This document shows positions 1-9,145 of a DNA stretch of 64,000 nucleotides, piece after piece. The stretch is from positions 1,821,757 to 1,885,756 of the forward strand of contig NZ_OY763408.1 in assembly GCF_963667405.1 (NCBI RefSeq), in the 5' to 3' direction. The position numbers and the translations under genes were made by a program. The notes beneath the pieces are model-generated. The model searched no databases and had not been told where the DNA came from. It saw only the letters and a program-made list of their open reading frames with translations. This DNA comes from an uncultured Sphaerochaeta sp. Its GTDB lineage: Bacteria; Spirochaetota; Spirochaetia; Sphaerochaetales; Sphaerochaetaceae. Within the stretch, counting starts at the first letter, position 1. Every line of letters starts with the position of its first letter.

Positions 1-53
1 AAGGTGGAGCTTGCCTGCTTTTCCTGATTCCTCTCCCAACTCATCCCAGGTTT

Positions 54-626
54 CTATTCAAACGAAGGAAGGGTGAATGAAACCGTATTTGAGTTTACGG
101 TAAAGATTACTGTCTCTGCGTCTTCATCTCCATATCTACCGCTGGCATAGAATGTAATAGTAGTTGGATCTGTAGGAAGATCATCACCTGTCACTGTAGC
201 AGTATACGTAATCGTCACATTGTAATCTGCGTACGTATCCTCATTTTCATCATCCTGGAATTCAGCATACGTGATTCCTGTCAAAGTCAGTGTTCCTGTT
301 ACTGTTGCACCATCATGTATATACTGGGGTGTTAATCCAAGCGCGGTGGTTATTGTAGTATCGTAGGTAGAATCCAAGGTATAGGTAAACGTTGCCCGAT
401 GCGTATCGCTAGGATCTGCAGTACTTGCATCTTCCAATTCACCCATCGTCATGAAGAACTCAAATAACAGTTTCTGATCAGCATTCAGCGAAGCATAGAC
501 CGTTGCAAAATCCGATCCTCCCGATCCTCCTGAACCGCTCGAATCATCATTGGGGCTATCCTCACACCCCACGACCAATACCAGTGCCATCAGTACAATA
601 CAAATCCACAGAAATCGCTTGTTCAT
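54..626 (-). CDS. Putative lipoprotein, function unknown
   Basis: The start is taken at the ATG at 626 because a GGAGGG ribosome site lies just upstream; the open frame continues further upstream without support. The protein (190 aa) begins MNKRFLWICIVLMALVLVVG-C, a short signal peptide ending in a lipobox, followed by a Ser/Gly/Asp-rich linker typical of an exported, lipid-anchored protein. The rest is Thr/Asp-rich with many predicted beta strands and no catalytic motif that I recognise. It lies downstream of ilvE on the same strand, separated by a hairpin. No function is assigned. Confidence 0.75.
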   Translation of the reverse strand: MNKRFLWICIVLMALVLVVGCEDSPNDDSSGSGGSGGSDFATVYASLNADQKLLFEFFMTMGELEDASTADPSDTHRATFTYTLDSTYDTTITTALGLTPQYIHDGATVTGTLTLTGITYAEFQDDENEDTYADYNVTITYTATVTGDDLPTDPTTITFYASGRYGDEDAETVIFTVNSNTVSFTLPSFE

Positions 627-783
627 TCCAGCCCTCCGGTAGTGTTTCCGGACCCAGGGGAATATATCCTCTGCCAATAGTCCGTATTTCTAGGCTATCA
701 CAGATATAGCCATTGGCAATATTTGGAGGAACCGTTTTAAGCAATTCTTTATCTAATATACTTATGTATAGCTCCTTAAGTAA

Positions 784-810
784 CATACCCTGTCCAATGG
801 ACAGGGTATG
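784..810 (-). terminator. Perfect 12-bp hairpin downstream of ilvE
   Basis: CATACCCTGTCC and GGACAGGGTATG flank a 3-nt loop. The hairpin lies 30 bp past the ilvE stop and before the lipoprotein gene. There is no T-run on the minus strand, so it could be a weak terminator or an mRNA-stabilising element. Confidence 0.5.
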
Positions 811-839
811 CAAAAAGGATTTGATTGGTCTGCTGCCGT

Positions 840-1865
840 TTAGGCGATGGTTCTGATCCAGCCCTTGGGTCCCTCGATCCTACCCATCTGGATGCCGGTG
901 AGCGTATCATAGAGCTGTTGGGTGACAGGACCCATCTTCTCCATACCGCTGGGCATCTCGATGACACCGCTCTTGGTGGTGATGGAACCGATGGGAGAGA
1001 TGACTGCCGCAGTTCCGCAGAGTCCGCCTTCGGCAAACTCCGAAACTTCCTCCAAACTCACCGGACGTTCCTCGGTCTCAAGATGCAGGTACTCTTTGGC
1101 AACATACATCAGAGACCTTCTGGTGATGGAAGGAAGAATGGTATCGCTCTTGGGGGTGACCACCTTGTTGTCCTTGGTGATGAAGATGAAGTTTGCCCCA
1201 CCAGTCTCTTCTACATAGGTCTGGGTTGCGGCATCAAGATAGACGTTCTCGGCAAAGCCTTTCGCTTTGGCATCATAGCCGGCGTAGAGACTCATCGCAT
1301 AGTTCAATCCGCCCTTGATATGTCCGGTCCCCCTGGGGGCAGCACGGTCATACTCACTTACCTGTAGTTTCAACGGCTTGATCCCACTCTTGAAGTAGGG
1401 ACCGACAGGAGTGCAGAACATGCGGAAGGTATACTCGGGAGCCGGAGCAACCCCGATGACAGGACCACTACCAAACAAGAAGGGCCTGATATAGAGCGTA
1501 GCACCACTGCCGTAGGGGGGAACATAGGCAAGATTTGCCCTCACAAGCTGGTCAAGCCCATCAAGAAACTGCTCGATGGGAAACGGAGGCATGAGAAGAC
1601 GCGCAGCCGTATCATACATGCGCTGGGCATTCAGGTCAGGCCGGAAGGTTACCACTCTCCCATCAACAGTAGTATAGGCCTTCAGCCCTTCAAAACAGGT
1701 CTGGGCATACTGGAGAACTCCGGCGCTCTCACTGATGGATACATTCGCATCCTCTACGAGGGAACCTTCATCCCAACTATTGTTTTTCCAGTAGGAAACA
1801 TACCGTTTGTCGGTCTTGGTGTAGGTGAAACCAAGACTGCCCCAATCAATGTTTTTCTTATCCAT
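840..1865 (-). CDS. ilvE: Branched-chain amino acid aminotransferase
   Basis: This is a 341-aa fold-type IV PLP aminotransferase that interconverts Leu/Ile/Val and their 2-oxo acids with glutamate/2-oxoglutarate in the cytoplasm. The N-terminal substrate region contains CFEGLKAY. The PLP lysine is in GHIKGGLNYA, the conserved ETGGANFIF segment follows, and the C-terminal GTAAVISPIG phosphate-binding segment is present. Length and motifs match the long (BCAT2-like) form of IlvE. An AAGGAT ribosome site precedes the ATG at 1865. The gene appears to be monocistronic, followed by a hairpin at 784-810. Confidence 0.93.
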   Translation of the reverse strand: MDKKNIDWGSLGFTYTKTDKRYVSYWKNNSWDEGSLVEDANVSISESAGVLQYAQTCFEGLKAYTTVDGRVVTFRPDLNAQRMYDTAARLLMPPFPIEQFLDGLDQLVRANLAYVPPYGSGATLYIRPFLFGSGPVIGVAPAPEYTFRMFCTPVGPYFKSGIKPLKLQVSEYDRAAPRGTGHIKGGLNYAMSLYAGYDAKAKGFAENVYLDAATQTYVEETGGANFIFITKDNKVVTPKSDTILPSITRRSLMYVAKEYLHLETEERPVSLEEVSEFAEGGLCGTAAVISPIGSITTKSGVIEMPSGMEKMGPVTQQLYDTLTGIQMGRIEGPKGWIRTIA

Positions 1866-1973
1866 ATCCCAATCCTTCGGTCAGAAGCGACCCTCGAGCG
1901 ACATATATTGGGAGCAATTGTACAACTTCATATACATTTCGTCTATTTATATGCATGTTTTTTGCATAAAAAC

Positions 1974-2004
1974 AAGGAAAAAGAGAAGCTTTCCCGCTTC
2001 TCTT
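1974..2004 (-). terminator. Rho-independent terminator of the GH127 operon
   Basis: Read on the minus strand, AAGAGAAGC / GCTTCTCTT form a 9-bp stem with a 6-nt loop followed by a T-rich tract. It lies 108 bp past the stop of the GH127 gene. The rest of 1866-2111 is AT-rich and probably also holds the ilvE promoter; no clear boxes were identified. Confidence 0.75.
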
Positions 2005-2111
2005 CGCCTTCATCAAACCTTAGTTTTTTGCTTCCAAACAATGAAGCATTACCTCATGCATGCAGTCTTTGTGGGCAAAATGCTCCTTCTGAGAGCACGT
2101 TGTACATCAGA

Positions 2112-4046
2112 TCACAAACTCCGAAGCCAGACCCTCATCTCTTCGTCTTTTCCTCTGTTTCCCCATTGGAAATAGGGAATTGCCTTCAGCCTGACCTTGG
2201 ATCTCTGCCGTTCCTTCATCGGTGCATAGAGGCTGTCGAGAGAGATGGTTTCCCTATATCCATCGAAAAGGATGCACGTAGCGGAAACCGATTGTATCGT
2301 TTCTTCCCCAAGCTCAAAAGACCCTTGTGGATCCAGCAGCAACTCCTGCAATTCCGGACCGTTGTCAAATTCTTCCAAGCAATACACCAGCGGGCCGCGC
2401 ATCAGGGCTGCTTTTCCACAATACGCTTGTGCCCTGCTATCAGCTTGGACAACTCTGACCGGCATTTCAAACAAAACTGCAACAGTATCGGAGGTTGTCC
2501 ACATCCGATCGAGAACGATATAGCCTTCCTCCAGAGCGTATGTGTCATCCTTGATCCCATTTATGCGGATCTCCCAGCCATCACACCAACCTGGCTTTCG
2601 AAGCAAAAGAGAAAAACGTTGGGGCTCAGCCATCTCCAGGGAAAACCGGATATCCCCATCCCATGGATACGTGGTGGTTTGCCGGAGCAAGAACCTACTC
2701 CCTCCTACCATCAGGTCTACCTCAGACGCAATGTACTGGTGAACGTAGAGACGGGTGCCCGAAACACTGTAGAGATAGCTCCCGATCGAGCCGATCAAAC
2801 GAGCAATGTTCGTTGGACAACATGCACAGTCGAACCACCCCACCCGATGCGTAAGGACATGCTCCATATCCTGTCTGTATGCTGTTATCTGCGGCTTGGT
2901 CTCCAATGGATTCACATAAAAATAGTTTTTTCCGTCCAAAGAGATACCACTCAGCGCCCCATTGTAGATCTCCTTCTCCACCATATCTGCATAGCGGCTG
3001 TCAGCATCGATGAGTGACATCCTCCACGCCCAAAACACCACCCCTATCGAAGCGCAGGTCTCGGTATATCCGCGATCAGGGGGGAGATCATAATCAACGG
3101 TGAAACGCTCCCCATGACTCTGGGAACCAATGCCTCCGGTTATATAGATACGTTTTTGTTCCAGATTATCCCAAAGCAGCTTCAGGCTTTCCCATAGCTC
3201 CGGCTCTCTGGTTCTCCGGTATTGGTCAGCAATCCCGGCATACAAATAGACTGCACGAACAGCATGGCCGGTTACCGTATCCATTTCCCGAATAGGTTTG
3301 TCGGCAATCAGGTAGTCAGAATCAAGCCATCTGGTTTTGGGCTTCTTTCCTTCTTTTGCGATACTCCCTGTACCATCCTTTTGGGGAACTCCCCTGATAT
3401 TCATGAAGTAGTCCGCCAAATCCTTGTAGCGGTCATCTCCGGATGCATCTGCCAAACGATAGAGCGCCAATTCTATTTCCGGATGGCCGTCGTACGCATG
3501 AAGTTTCCCTTCCTCCACCCCAAATTCTTCGGTGATCAAATCGGCGTACCGGATCATGACATCCATCAGCTTCCGTTTGCCGGTAACCTGATAATATGCA
3601 ACTGATGCCTCCATCAGATGCCCGGCGCAATACAGTTCATGCCCCATCGCAAGATCGGTCCACCGTTGCTCAATACCCTTGGCTGTGTAGTAGGTATTCA
3701 CATAGCCATTGCTGTGCTGGCTCTTTTCAATCAGCCTCACCAGTTCATCAATCGTGTTCTCCAACGTTTCGTTTGGAGAAAATACCAACGAATAGGCAGC
3801 AGCCTCAATCCATTTCGCAACGTCACTATCCTGAAAGATCGTCCCTTCAGGCACACCTTCCATTTCTCTCGCAGCAATCCTGAAATTTTCCACCGCATGA
3901 CTCAAGGGAACATCTTTGGTGCGGTTGTTCAGGGTATCCCACTGATAGGGGATAATTGCGTGAGCCAGCAACCGATTCCTGTCTTCCCATAAGCCTGCAA
4001 GCAATTTCACGCTTTTGAGGTCCACGCCCGTATGTCTATTATTCAT
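2112..4046 (-). CDS. GH127 beta-L-arabinofuranosidase (DUF1680 family)
   Basis: This is a cytoplasmic (no signal peptide) zinc-dependent glycosidase of about 644 aa, expected to release L-arabinose from beta-L-arabinofuranosides. Counting from the upstream GTG at 4052, the active-site set of the family is recognisable: E315 (acid/base), E331 and C333 in YTETCASIG, and C411/C412 in CACCPTN. Glu, Cys and Cys-Cys together match the family's zinc site and Cys nucleophile. I prefer the ATG at 4046 because AAGGA lies too close to the GTG. It is the last gene of an ABC-transporter operon, consistent with hydrolysis of the imported oligosaccharide. A related GH127 specificity cannot be excluded. Confidence 0.9.
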   Translation of the reverse strand: MNNRHTGVDLKSVKLLAGLWEDRNRLLAHAIIPYQWDTLNNRTKDVPLSHAVENFRIAAREMEGVPEGTIFQDSDVAKWIEAAAYSLVFSPNETLENTIDELVRLIEKSQHSNGYVNTYYTAKGIEQRWTDLAMGHELYCAGHLMEASVAYYQVTGKRKLMDVMIRYADLITEEFGVEEGKLHAYDGHPEIELALYRLADASGDDRYKDLADYFMNIRGVPQKDGTGSIAKEGKKPKTRWLDSDYLIADKPIREMDTVTGHAVRAVYLYAGIADQYRRTREPELWESLKLLWDNLEQKRIYITGGIGSQSHGERFTVDYDLPPDRGYTETCASIGVVFWAWRMSLIDADSRYADMVEKEIYNGALSGISLDGKNYFYVNPLETKPQITAYRQDMEHVLTHRVGWFDCACCPTNIARLIGSIGSYLYSVSGTRLYVHQYIASEVDLMVGGSRFLLRQTTTYPWDGDIRFSLEMAEPQRFSLLLRKPGWCDGWEIRINGIKDDTYALEEGYIVLDRMWTTSDTVAVLFEMPVRVVQADSRAQAYCGKAALMRGPLVYCLEEFDNGPELQELLLDPQGSFELGEETIQSVSATCILFDGYRETISLDSLYAPMKERQRSKVRLKAIPYFQWGNRGKDEEMRVWLRSL

Positions 4047-4052
4047 TATCAC

Positions 4053-4886
4053 TTATCCTTTTATTCCACCCAAGGTCAAGCCGGAAATAAAAAATTTCTG
4101 GGCACTGAAGAACAACACTATCAACGGTAAGATCGTAAGCGTTGCTGCTGCCATGAGCACTCCCCATGGGGTGTAGTATGTAGAGATGAACGTCCTGATC
4201 CCGATGGCAAGCGTGAACTTCTCCCTATCGTTCAAAAACAGCAGAGGTCCCATGAAATCATTCCAGGTAAACATAAATTGGAATATTGCGACTACTGCCA
4301 TCGCTGGTTTTGCCAAAGGCAATATGATTTTGGCGATGATGAGCGGGTAATTTGCACCATCCATGAATGCAGCCTCATCAAAATCCCTGGGTATTGTCCT
4401 GAGAAACTGGCAAAGCATGAAAATGAAAAAGGCATTGCCAAAGAAGGCAGGAACAATCAGAGGGAAAAAGGTATTGATCTTGCCAAACCAGTTCCATTCA
4501 ATAAACAGAGGTATCAATTGAACGTAGGCTGGAAGCATGAGCGTCCCGATGCTCAGGGAGAACATGAGCTTTCTTCCCTTGAATTCAATCCGAGTGAGGC
4601 CGTATGCAATCATGAGGTTCGAAATCAGCGCCCCAAAAATATTGAACGTCACCACAAAGATGGTATTTGCATAGAATTTAGCAAAGGGTACCATGGTAAA
4701 GACCTCGGCATAATTCTGAAAATGTATCTTTTTCGGAAAGAAAATCAACGGCAGTTTGAACATATCCTCCGTTGACATGAGGGAACTTCGAACCAACCAG
4801 AGCAGTGGAATCAGACAGCATATTGCACCTGATACCAGACAGAGATACGTGAGAACAACAGCACCAGTTCTTCTTGTCTTCATCAT
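4053..4886 (-). CDS. CUT1 sugar ABC transporter permease (MalG type)
   Basis: A 277-aa inner-membrane permease with six predicted membrane helices. The cytoplasmic EAA loop starts near residue 171 (EAAFMDGANYP, ending in PLAKPA), which docks the ATPase. The start overlaps the stop of the upstream permease by 4 bp (ATGA), and its own stop abuts the GH127 gene, so translation is coupled. It forms the heterodimer with the 4883-5785 product and is inferred to import an arabinose-containing oligosaccharide. No ATPase gene is present locally. Confidence 0.9.
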   Translation of the reverse strand: MMKTRRTGAVVLTYLCLVSGAICCLIPLLWLVRSSLMSTEDMFKLPLIFFPKKIHFQNYAEVFTMVPFAKFYANTIFVVTFNIFGALISNLMIAYGLTRIEFKGRKLMFSLSIGTLMLPAYVQLIPLFIEWNWFGKINTFFPLIVPAFFGNAFFIFMLCQFLRTIPRDFDEAAFMDGANYPLIIAKIILPLAKPAMAVVAIFQFMFTWNDFMGPLLFLNDREKFTLAIGIRTFISTYYTPWGVLMAAATLTILPLIVLFFSAQKFFISGLTLGGIKG

Positions 4887-5785
4887 CGGTCCCCCTCATA
4901 GTATGTCCAGTGACAAGAAGTCTTGAAAATTACCAAGGAGATGAGAAGGGTCAGGATGAACAAGACCCATGCCATAGCGTTTGCAACACCCATCTTCCCG
5001 TATTTGAATGCATTATTGTAGATATGCAGCACAAAGCTTAAGGAAGAGTTGACAGGTCCGCCTCCAGTCATGATATAGGGTTCCACGAAGAGCTGAAGGC
5101 ACTTGATCATATTGACAATCATGTTGTAGAGGATGATGGGGCTGAGAAGCGGAATGATCACAAACCGGAACTTATGCCAATAGCGTCCTCCATCTATCTC
5201 GACTGCCTCCAGCAAGTCCTTGGGAATGCCCTGCAAACCAGCCAGAAAGATGATGATGATGTTCCCTACATTCCAGATGTTCATGATGGTAAGGCTAGGA
5301 ATCACCATGTGCCTGCTATCAATCCATTGCACACGATTGAGGCCAACGGAATGCAACAGGTAATTGATCAAGCCATACTGGCTGTTGAACAACCAAAGCC
5401 ACATCACTGATGAAACGACAATGGGAATAAGCGAGGGAAGATAGAAAATGGTGCGGAAGGCTCGTTTTCCCCTCACCTGCGTGTTCAGCAGAAGAGCACC
5501 CCCCAAGGCAATGATCATCTGGAGGGGAACACTGAGAACAGTGAAATACAAGGTGTTCCGAACGGATTTCAGGAAGAGTTCATCCTCTGTGAATATCGTG
5601 ATGTAGTTCTTCAACCCTACGAATTCCGCTTTGCTGAGCATATCCCATTCGGTTAGACTCGTCCATAAACTCAACCCCATTGGGAATGCTACCCAAAGTG
5701 TCAAACCAAGACAGAGAGGCGAGATGAGTATCCAGCCCCACAGGGTTTGTCGTTTGGTATTAAAGCCCATCTTGGCACCAGCCAT
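4883..5785 (-). CDS. CUT1 sugar ABC transporter permease (MalF type)
   Basis: A 300-aa membrane permease with about six helices and an EAA loop near residue 193 (EAVEIDGGRYW, then IIPLLSP). A GGAGG site precedes the ATG at 5785. It lies between the binding protein and the second permease in one operon. Family membership (binding-protein-dependent inner-membrane component) is clear; the substrate is inferred only from the neighbouring GH127 enzyme. Confidence 0.9.
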   Translation of the reverse strand: MAGAKMGFNTKRQTLWGWILISPLCLGLTLWVAFPMGLSLWTSLTEWDMLSKAEFVGLKNYITIFTEDELFLKSVRNTLYFTVLSVPLQMIIALGGALLLNTQVRGKRAFRTIFYLPSLIPIVVSSVMWLWLFNSQYGLINYLLHSVGLNRVQWIDSRHMVIPSLTIMNIWNVGNIIIIFLAGLQGIPKDLLEAVEIDGGRYWHKFRFVIIPLLSPIILYNMIVNMIKCLQLFVEPYIMTGGGPVNSSLSFVLHIYNNAFKYGKMGVANAMAWVLFILTLLISLVIFKTSCHWTYYEGDR

Positions 5786-5806
5786 GAGAAACCTCCATCT
5801 TAACCA

Positions 5807-5833
5807 GGAGCTGCCCCGGAAAGGAGCAGCTCC
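5807..5833 (-). other. Intra-operon hairpin after the binding-protein gene
   Basis: GGAGCTGC and GCAGCTCC form a perfect 8-bp stem with an 11-nt loop between the binding-protein stop and the first permease start. There is no T-run. Similar hairpins occupy the same position in the other two ABC operons of the window. Confidence 0.6.
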
Positions 5834-5840
5834 CCAATGC

Positions 5841-7190
5841 TCAATAGGTACCTTGGAGCAAGCCGGATTTCCTGATTTTCCCAGCGGCTTCAGTCAATGC
5901 TTCTTTTGCAGTCTTTTCACCGATCCAGATGCTCTCAACTGCAGAATTCAGGTAATCACCCCAAATCTGATTGATGTTCTTGATCATGATCGGTTCGTTG
6001 ACTGCGACTGCCATGGAGTCTACCACAGCTTCCTTGAACCCTTCTGGATGTACATCATTGTCCAGCCACTTTGCCAAATCCTCGGCATCAGTATAATAGG
6101 ACATTTTCGTAGGCATCCAAAGCCCTGAAGTATAGAGGTCGAGTGTCTTGGAAGGATCCATCATCCATTTCTGCAAAGCCCAGGCTTCTTCGGGATGTTT
6201 TGTGGAATTGAAGACAACATTGACACCACTTACATAGAGCTGTGCCGGCTTCTTCATGATGGGAAGGGCTGCCACCCCATAGTCAAAACTCTTCATTGTT
6301 CCGAGTTCCAGCAAAGTCCACTGCCCAGTCACATAGAATCCCAACTGGCCATTGGCCAACATGGTCATCGGGGAAACACTTGTGCCACCGGTAACAAGAG
6401 GCATCACATGATGCACATTCATCAGATCAGACAAGTTCTGGAATGCTTCGATGGCTTCCGGCTTGTCGACATACACCGTTTTCCCATCAGAGCTGATGAT
6501 ATCCCCACCATTGCTCCACACACTCGGGTAATACATTGCAGACCACAAGTCATAACTCACACCGAATCGTGTGATGTCCTTGGCATTGAAACCCGGATCA
6601 CCAGGATGGTTTCCCTTGCTGTCGACGGTAATTTTCTTCAGATTGGTCACAAACTCTTCCCACGACCATGCGTTCCGGTAGTCGGTTGGAGGAATCGGGA
6701 CCCCTGCATCCTCAAGGACTTTCTTGTTGTACCACATGACCTGGCACTCTGCTGCCGAATATGCCCCGTACGTATTCCCCTGGATCTTCAGCCAAGTCTG
6801 AGGCAAGTAGGACTCATCCATGCCATCACGGGCAATCAAATCATCCAGGTTGAGGAAATAGCCATTCTCGGCATAATTTCCGAATTCTTCCGGTCTGAAA
6901 TAGCCTACATCAGGCAACGTGTTGGAGACCGCCAATGCCTTCATCTTTGCATTATACGTTGAACCATCGAGATCTCCGGGAAGATACATGGGTTCTACCT
7001 TGATGGTAGGATTGGCTGCTTCGAATTCGGACAAAGCTTGCTTAACCGCCGCATCTTCAGCTGGACTTCCCCAGTAGATATACTTCAGATTGACTTGATC
7101 AGAAGCAGTTGCTTTCTGCCCATTCGCAAAACAAAGGCCTGCACTTATGAGAAAGAGAATACAGGCAATGACCAAAAACTTGCTTTTCAT
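5841..7190 (-). CDS. CUT1 extracellular sugar-binding protein
   Basis: A 449-aa periplasmic binding protein (SBP family 1). It starts with a signal peptide (MKSKFLVIACILFLISAGLC-FANGQKA). The usual CUT1 order follows: an early strand with YWGSPAEDAAV, an IKVEPMYLPG strand, LPDVGYFRPE, and a mid-protein MWYNKKVLEDAG segment. A GGAGG site precedes the ATG. It is the first gene of the operon with two permeases and GH127, and should capture the substrate whose arabinofuranosyl unit is later cleaved. A cysteine sits near the cleavage region, so lipidation is possible but the lipobox is poor. Confidence 0.9.
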   Translation of the reverse strand: MKSKFLVIACILFLISAGLCFANGQKATASDQVNLKYIYWGSPAEDAAVKQALSEFEAANPTIKVEPMYLPGDLDGSTYNAKMKALAVSNTLPDVGYFRPEEFGNYAENGYFLNLDDLIARDGMDESYLPQTWLKIQGNTYGAYSAAECQVMWYNKKVLEDAGVPIPPTDYRNAWSWEEFVTNLKKITVDSKGNHPGDPGFNAKDITRFGVSYDLWSAMYYPSVWSNGGDIISSDGKTVYVDKPEAIEAFQNLSDLMNVHHVMPLVTGGTSVSPMTMLANGQLGFYVTGQWTLLELGTMKSFDYGVAALPIMKKPAQLYVSGVNVVFNSTKHPEEAWALQKWMMDPSKTLDLYTSGLWMPTKMSYYTDAEDLAKWLDNDVHPEGFKEAVVDSMAVAVNEPIMIKNINQIWGDYLNSAVESIWIGEKTAKEALTEAAGKIRKSGLLQGTY

Positions 7191-7298
7191 AGGATCCTCC
7201 TTTTGGATTCTAAGTAATTAAAGCATTACAAATTATAAACCAATAGAGAAAGAATCATGATATTATATGCAAAAATCCTACTTTTTTTGAGGTTCATT

Positions 7299-8189
7299 AT
7301 GGAGTTCGTTTTCATCCCAAATCTTTCGGAACTTCAAGCTGAGAATTGCGGCATCGCCATCCTAAGCCCTGGTTGGATTCACAAAAAACGCAATCTGAGC
7401 ACCTCTGTTCTCATCCTGGGGCACCAAGGCAAGGTAAGCATTCAGGAAGAGTCGGAGATGTACTGTATCCAACCTTCATCATTCTGCCTCCTTTCGGAGG
7501 GAAGAAACCACTGGGGGGCTGAGGAGCTCCAAGAGAAAGCACGGTACTATTGGATACATTTCAAAACAAAGGAGGCCCCACAATTCCTCTCGGAAAAAGA
7601 AGCCTTGCTCATCATCAATAATCCAGAAATCGCCAGATCCAGGTTGCATGATGCTCTGCTGTTGCCGAGATACATGGACACGATCAACACCAATGTAGTG
7701 AGAGAATTGTTCCACGCACTTCTCTATGAACAGGAAAACAAGTGTTTCACTGAGCAGAAGTATCAAGCAACCGTAAAGCTGTTGCTGATTTCCCTCAATG
7801 AGACGGTGATGGATATCATCAACAATTCAAAAAAGAACGAGAACAACAAGAGCATCGTGAACAAAGTCATCCAGTTGGTGTATGAGAATCTTTCAGATCC
7901 TGGATTTTCGGTTAAACGGTTGGCAGACACCCTGTGCTATAATCCAGACTACCTGAACCGGCATTTCAAATCACTGATGAAACGATCGCTGATAGAATAC
8001 ATCATAGACAAAAGGATTGAGCATTCGCTTGTTGCCCTGATTGATAGTGACAAGACAATTTCAGCAATTGCAGAGGATTCCGGTTTCTCATCCTATAGGG
8101 ATTTTGTCCACCAATTCAAGCGCAGAAAGGATATGACCCCCTCCAACTACCGGAACTACCATAGGATGCTTCATATCACCAACAGCTGA
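7299..8189 (+). CDS. AraC-family transcriptional regulator
   Basis: The start is placed at the ATG at 7299 (GAGGT ribosome site 5 bp upstream). The resulting 296-aa protein has an N-terminal cupin-like ligand domain (residues about 1-140) and a C-terminal double helix-turn-helix of the AraC/XylS type (about 195-290: FSVKRLADTLCYN and TISAIAEDSGFSSYRDFVHQFKRRKDMTPSNYR). It is divergent from the arabinoside ABC/GH127 operon and is therefore the probable local activator. The intergenic region 7191-7298 is AT-rich and should hold both promoters. Confidence 0.9.
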   Translation: MEFVFIPNLSELQAENCGIAILSPGWIHKKRNLSTSVLILGHQGKVSIQEESEMYCIQPSSFCLLSEGRNHWGAEELQEKARYYWIHFKTKEAPQFLSEKEALLIINNPEIARSRLHDALLLPRYMDTINTNVVRELFHALLYEQENKCFTEQKYQATVKLLLISLNETVMDIINNSKKNENNKSIVNKVIQLVYENLSDPGFSVKRLADTLCYNPDYLNRHFKSLMKRSLIEYIIDKRIEHSLVALIDSDKTISAIAEDSGFSSYRDFVHQFKRRKDMTPSNYRNYHRMLHITNS

Positions 8190-8274
8190 TACCCGGACCT
8201 TGGACCCTTATGCGAAGTGGTGTGAACCCCTCCGGGAACTCGCTGATACACCAATGCAACAGAAGGTCTCCTGC

Positions 8275-9144
8275 TCAACCCTTCACAGCCCCAATCATGA
8301 TGCCCTTGACGAAATAGCGCTGCAGGAAGGGATAGAGGAGGATGATGGGGAGCGTGCTGGTGATGATCACCGCACTCTTGATCGAGATGGCTATGGTGCT
8401 CTTGTCCCCTGCCCCTGCTGCATCTCCCACCATGCTGGTTCCCGTCACGATATTGCGCAGGAAAAGCATCACCGGGAACTGGCTGCTCTTGAGATAAATC
8501 AGGCCATTGAACCAGTCGTTCCAGAAGAAAACAGCCGTATACAGGCCAACCGTTGCCAGGGCTGCGGTGGAGAGCGGGAGTATGATCTTGCGCAAGATTC
8601 CAAAATAGTCCAGCCCATCGATGATCGCAGCCTCCTCCAAATCCATCGGAATGGACTTGAAGAAGTTGATCAGCAGGATCAGGTTGAACTGATTGATCGC
8701 AAAGGGAAGCAACATGGCAAGACGGGTGTTGGTCAACCGCAAAGAGGATACCAAGAGGTAGTTGGGGATCAATCCACCGCTGAAGAACATGGAGAAGATC
8801 ACCAGACGCATGATCAGATGCGTCCCTTTCAGGCTCTTCTTGCTCAGCGGATAGGCAAACAGAATCATCATCACCAGGCTGATGGCTGTTCCCACTATCG
8901 TATAGAAGAACGTGTTTCCGTAGGCACGGAAGAAGTTTGGATAGGAGAAAATCTGCTTGTACGCCTCCAGCGTCACCTCCTTGGGGATGAGAAACACCTC
9001 ATTGTTGATGATCGAGCGGGGACTGGAGATGGAGAGCGCAAGCATGTAGATGAACGGAATCAGACACGCTGCAAGGGTGAAGATCATCACCAGATAGACA
9101 ACAGTGGAAAAGAGCAGCGAAGAGCGGGTTCGGTAGGTACGCAT
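8275..9144 (-). CDS. ABC transporter permease, LplC/YtcP type
   Basis: A 289-aa membrane permease with six predicted helices and an EAA loop (EEAAIIDGLDYFGILRKIILPLS). Family resemblance is to the LplC/YtcP branch, usually paired with LplB-type partners and a roughly 510-aa binding protein, as here. The start is 2 bp after the LplB-type stop, so the two are translationally linked. It is the third gene of the importer next to the MurNAc salvage genes, so the inferred substrate is a peptidoglycan fragment. Confidence 0.9.
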   Translation of the reverse strand: MRTYRTRSSLLFSTVVYLVMIFTLAACLIPFIYMLALSISSPRSIINNEVFLIPKEVTLEAYKQIFSYPNFFRAYGNTFFYTIVGTAISLVMMILFAYPLSKKSLKGTHLIMRLVIFSMFFSGGLIPNYLLVSSLRLTNTRLAMLLPFAINQFNLILLINFFKSIPMDLEEAAIIDGLDYFGILRKIILPLSTAALATVGLYTAVFFWNDWFNGLIYLKSSQFPVMLFLRNIVTGTSMVGDAAGAGDKSTIAISIKSAVIITSTLPIILLYPFLQRYFVKGIMIGAVKG

Positions 9145-9145
9145 A

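Noticed and set aside
1908..3017. 369-codon plus-strand frame opposite GH127
   Set aside because: Composition and lack of a ribosome site indicate a shadow; the GH127 active-site residues are on the other strand.
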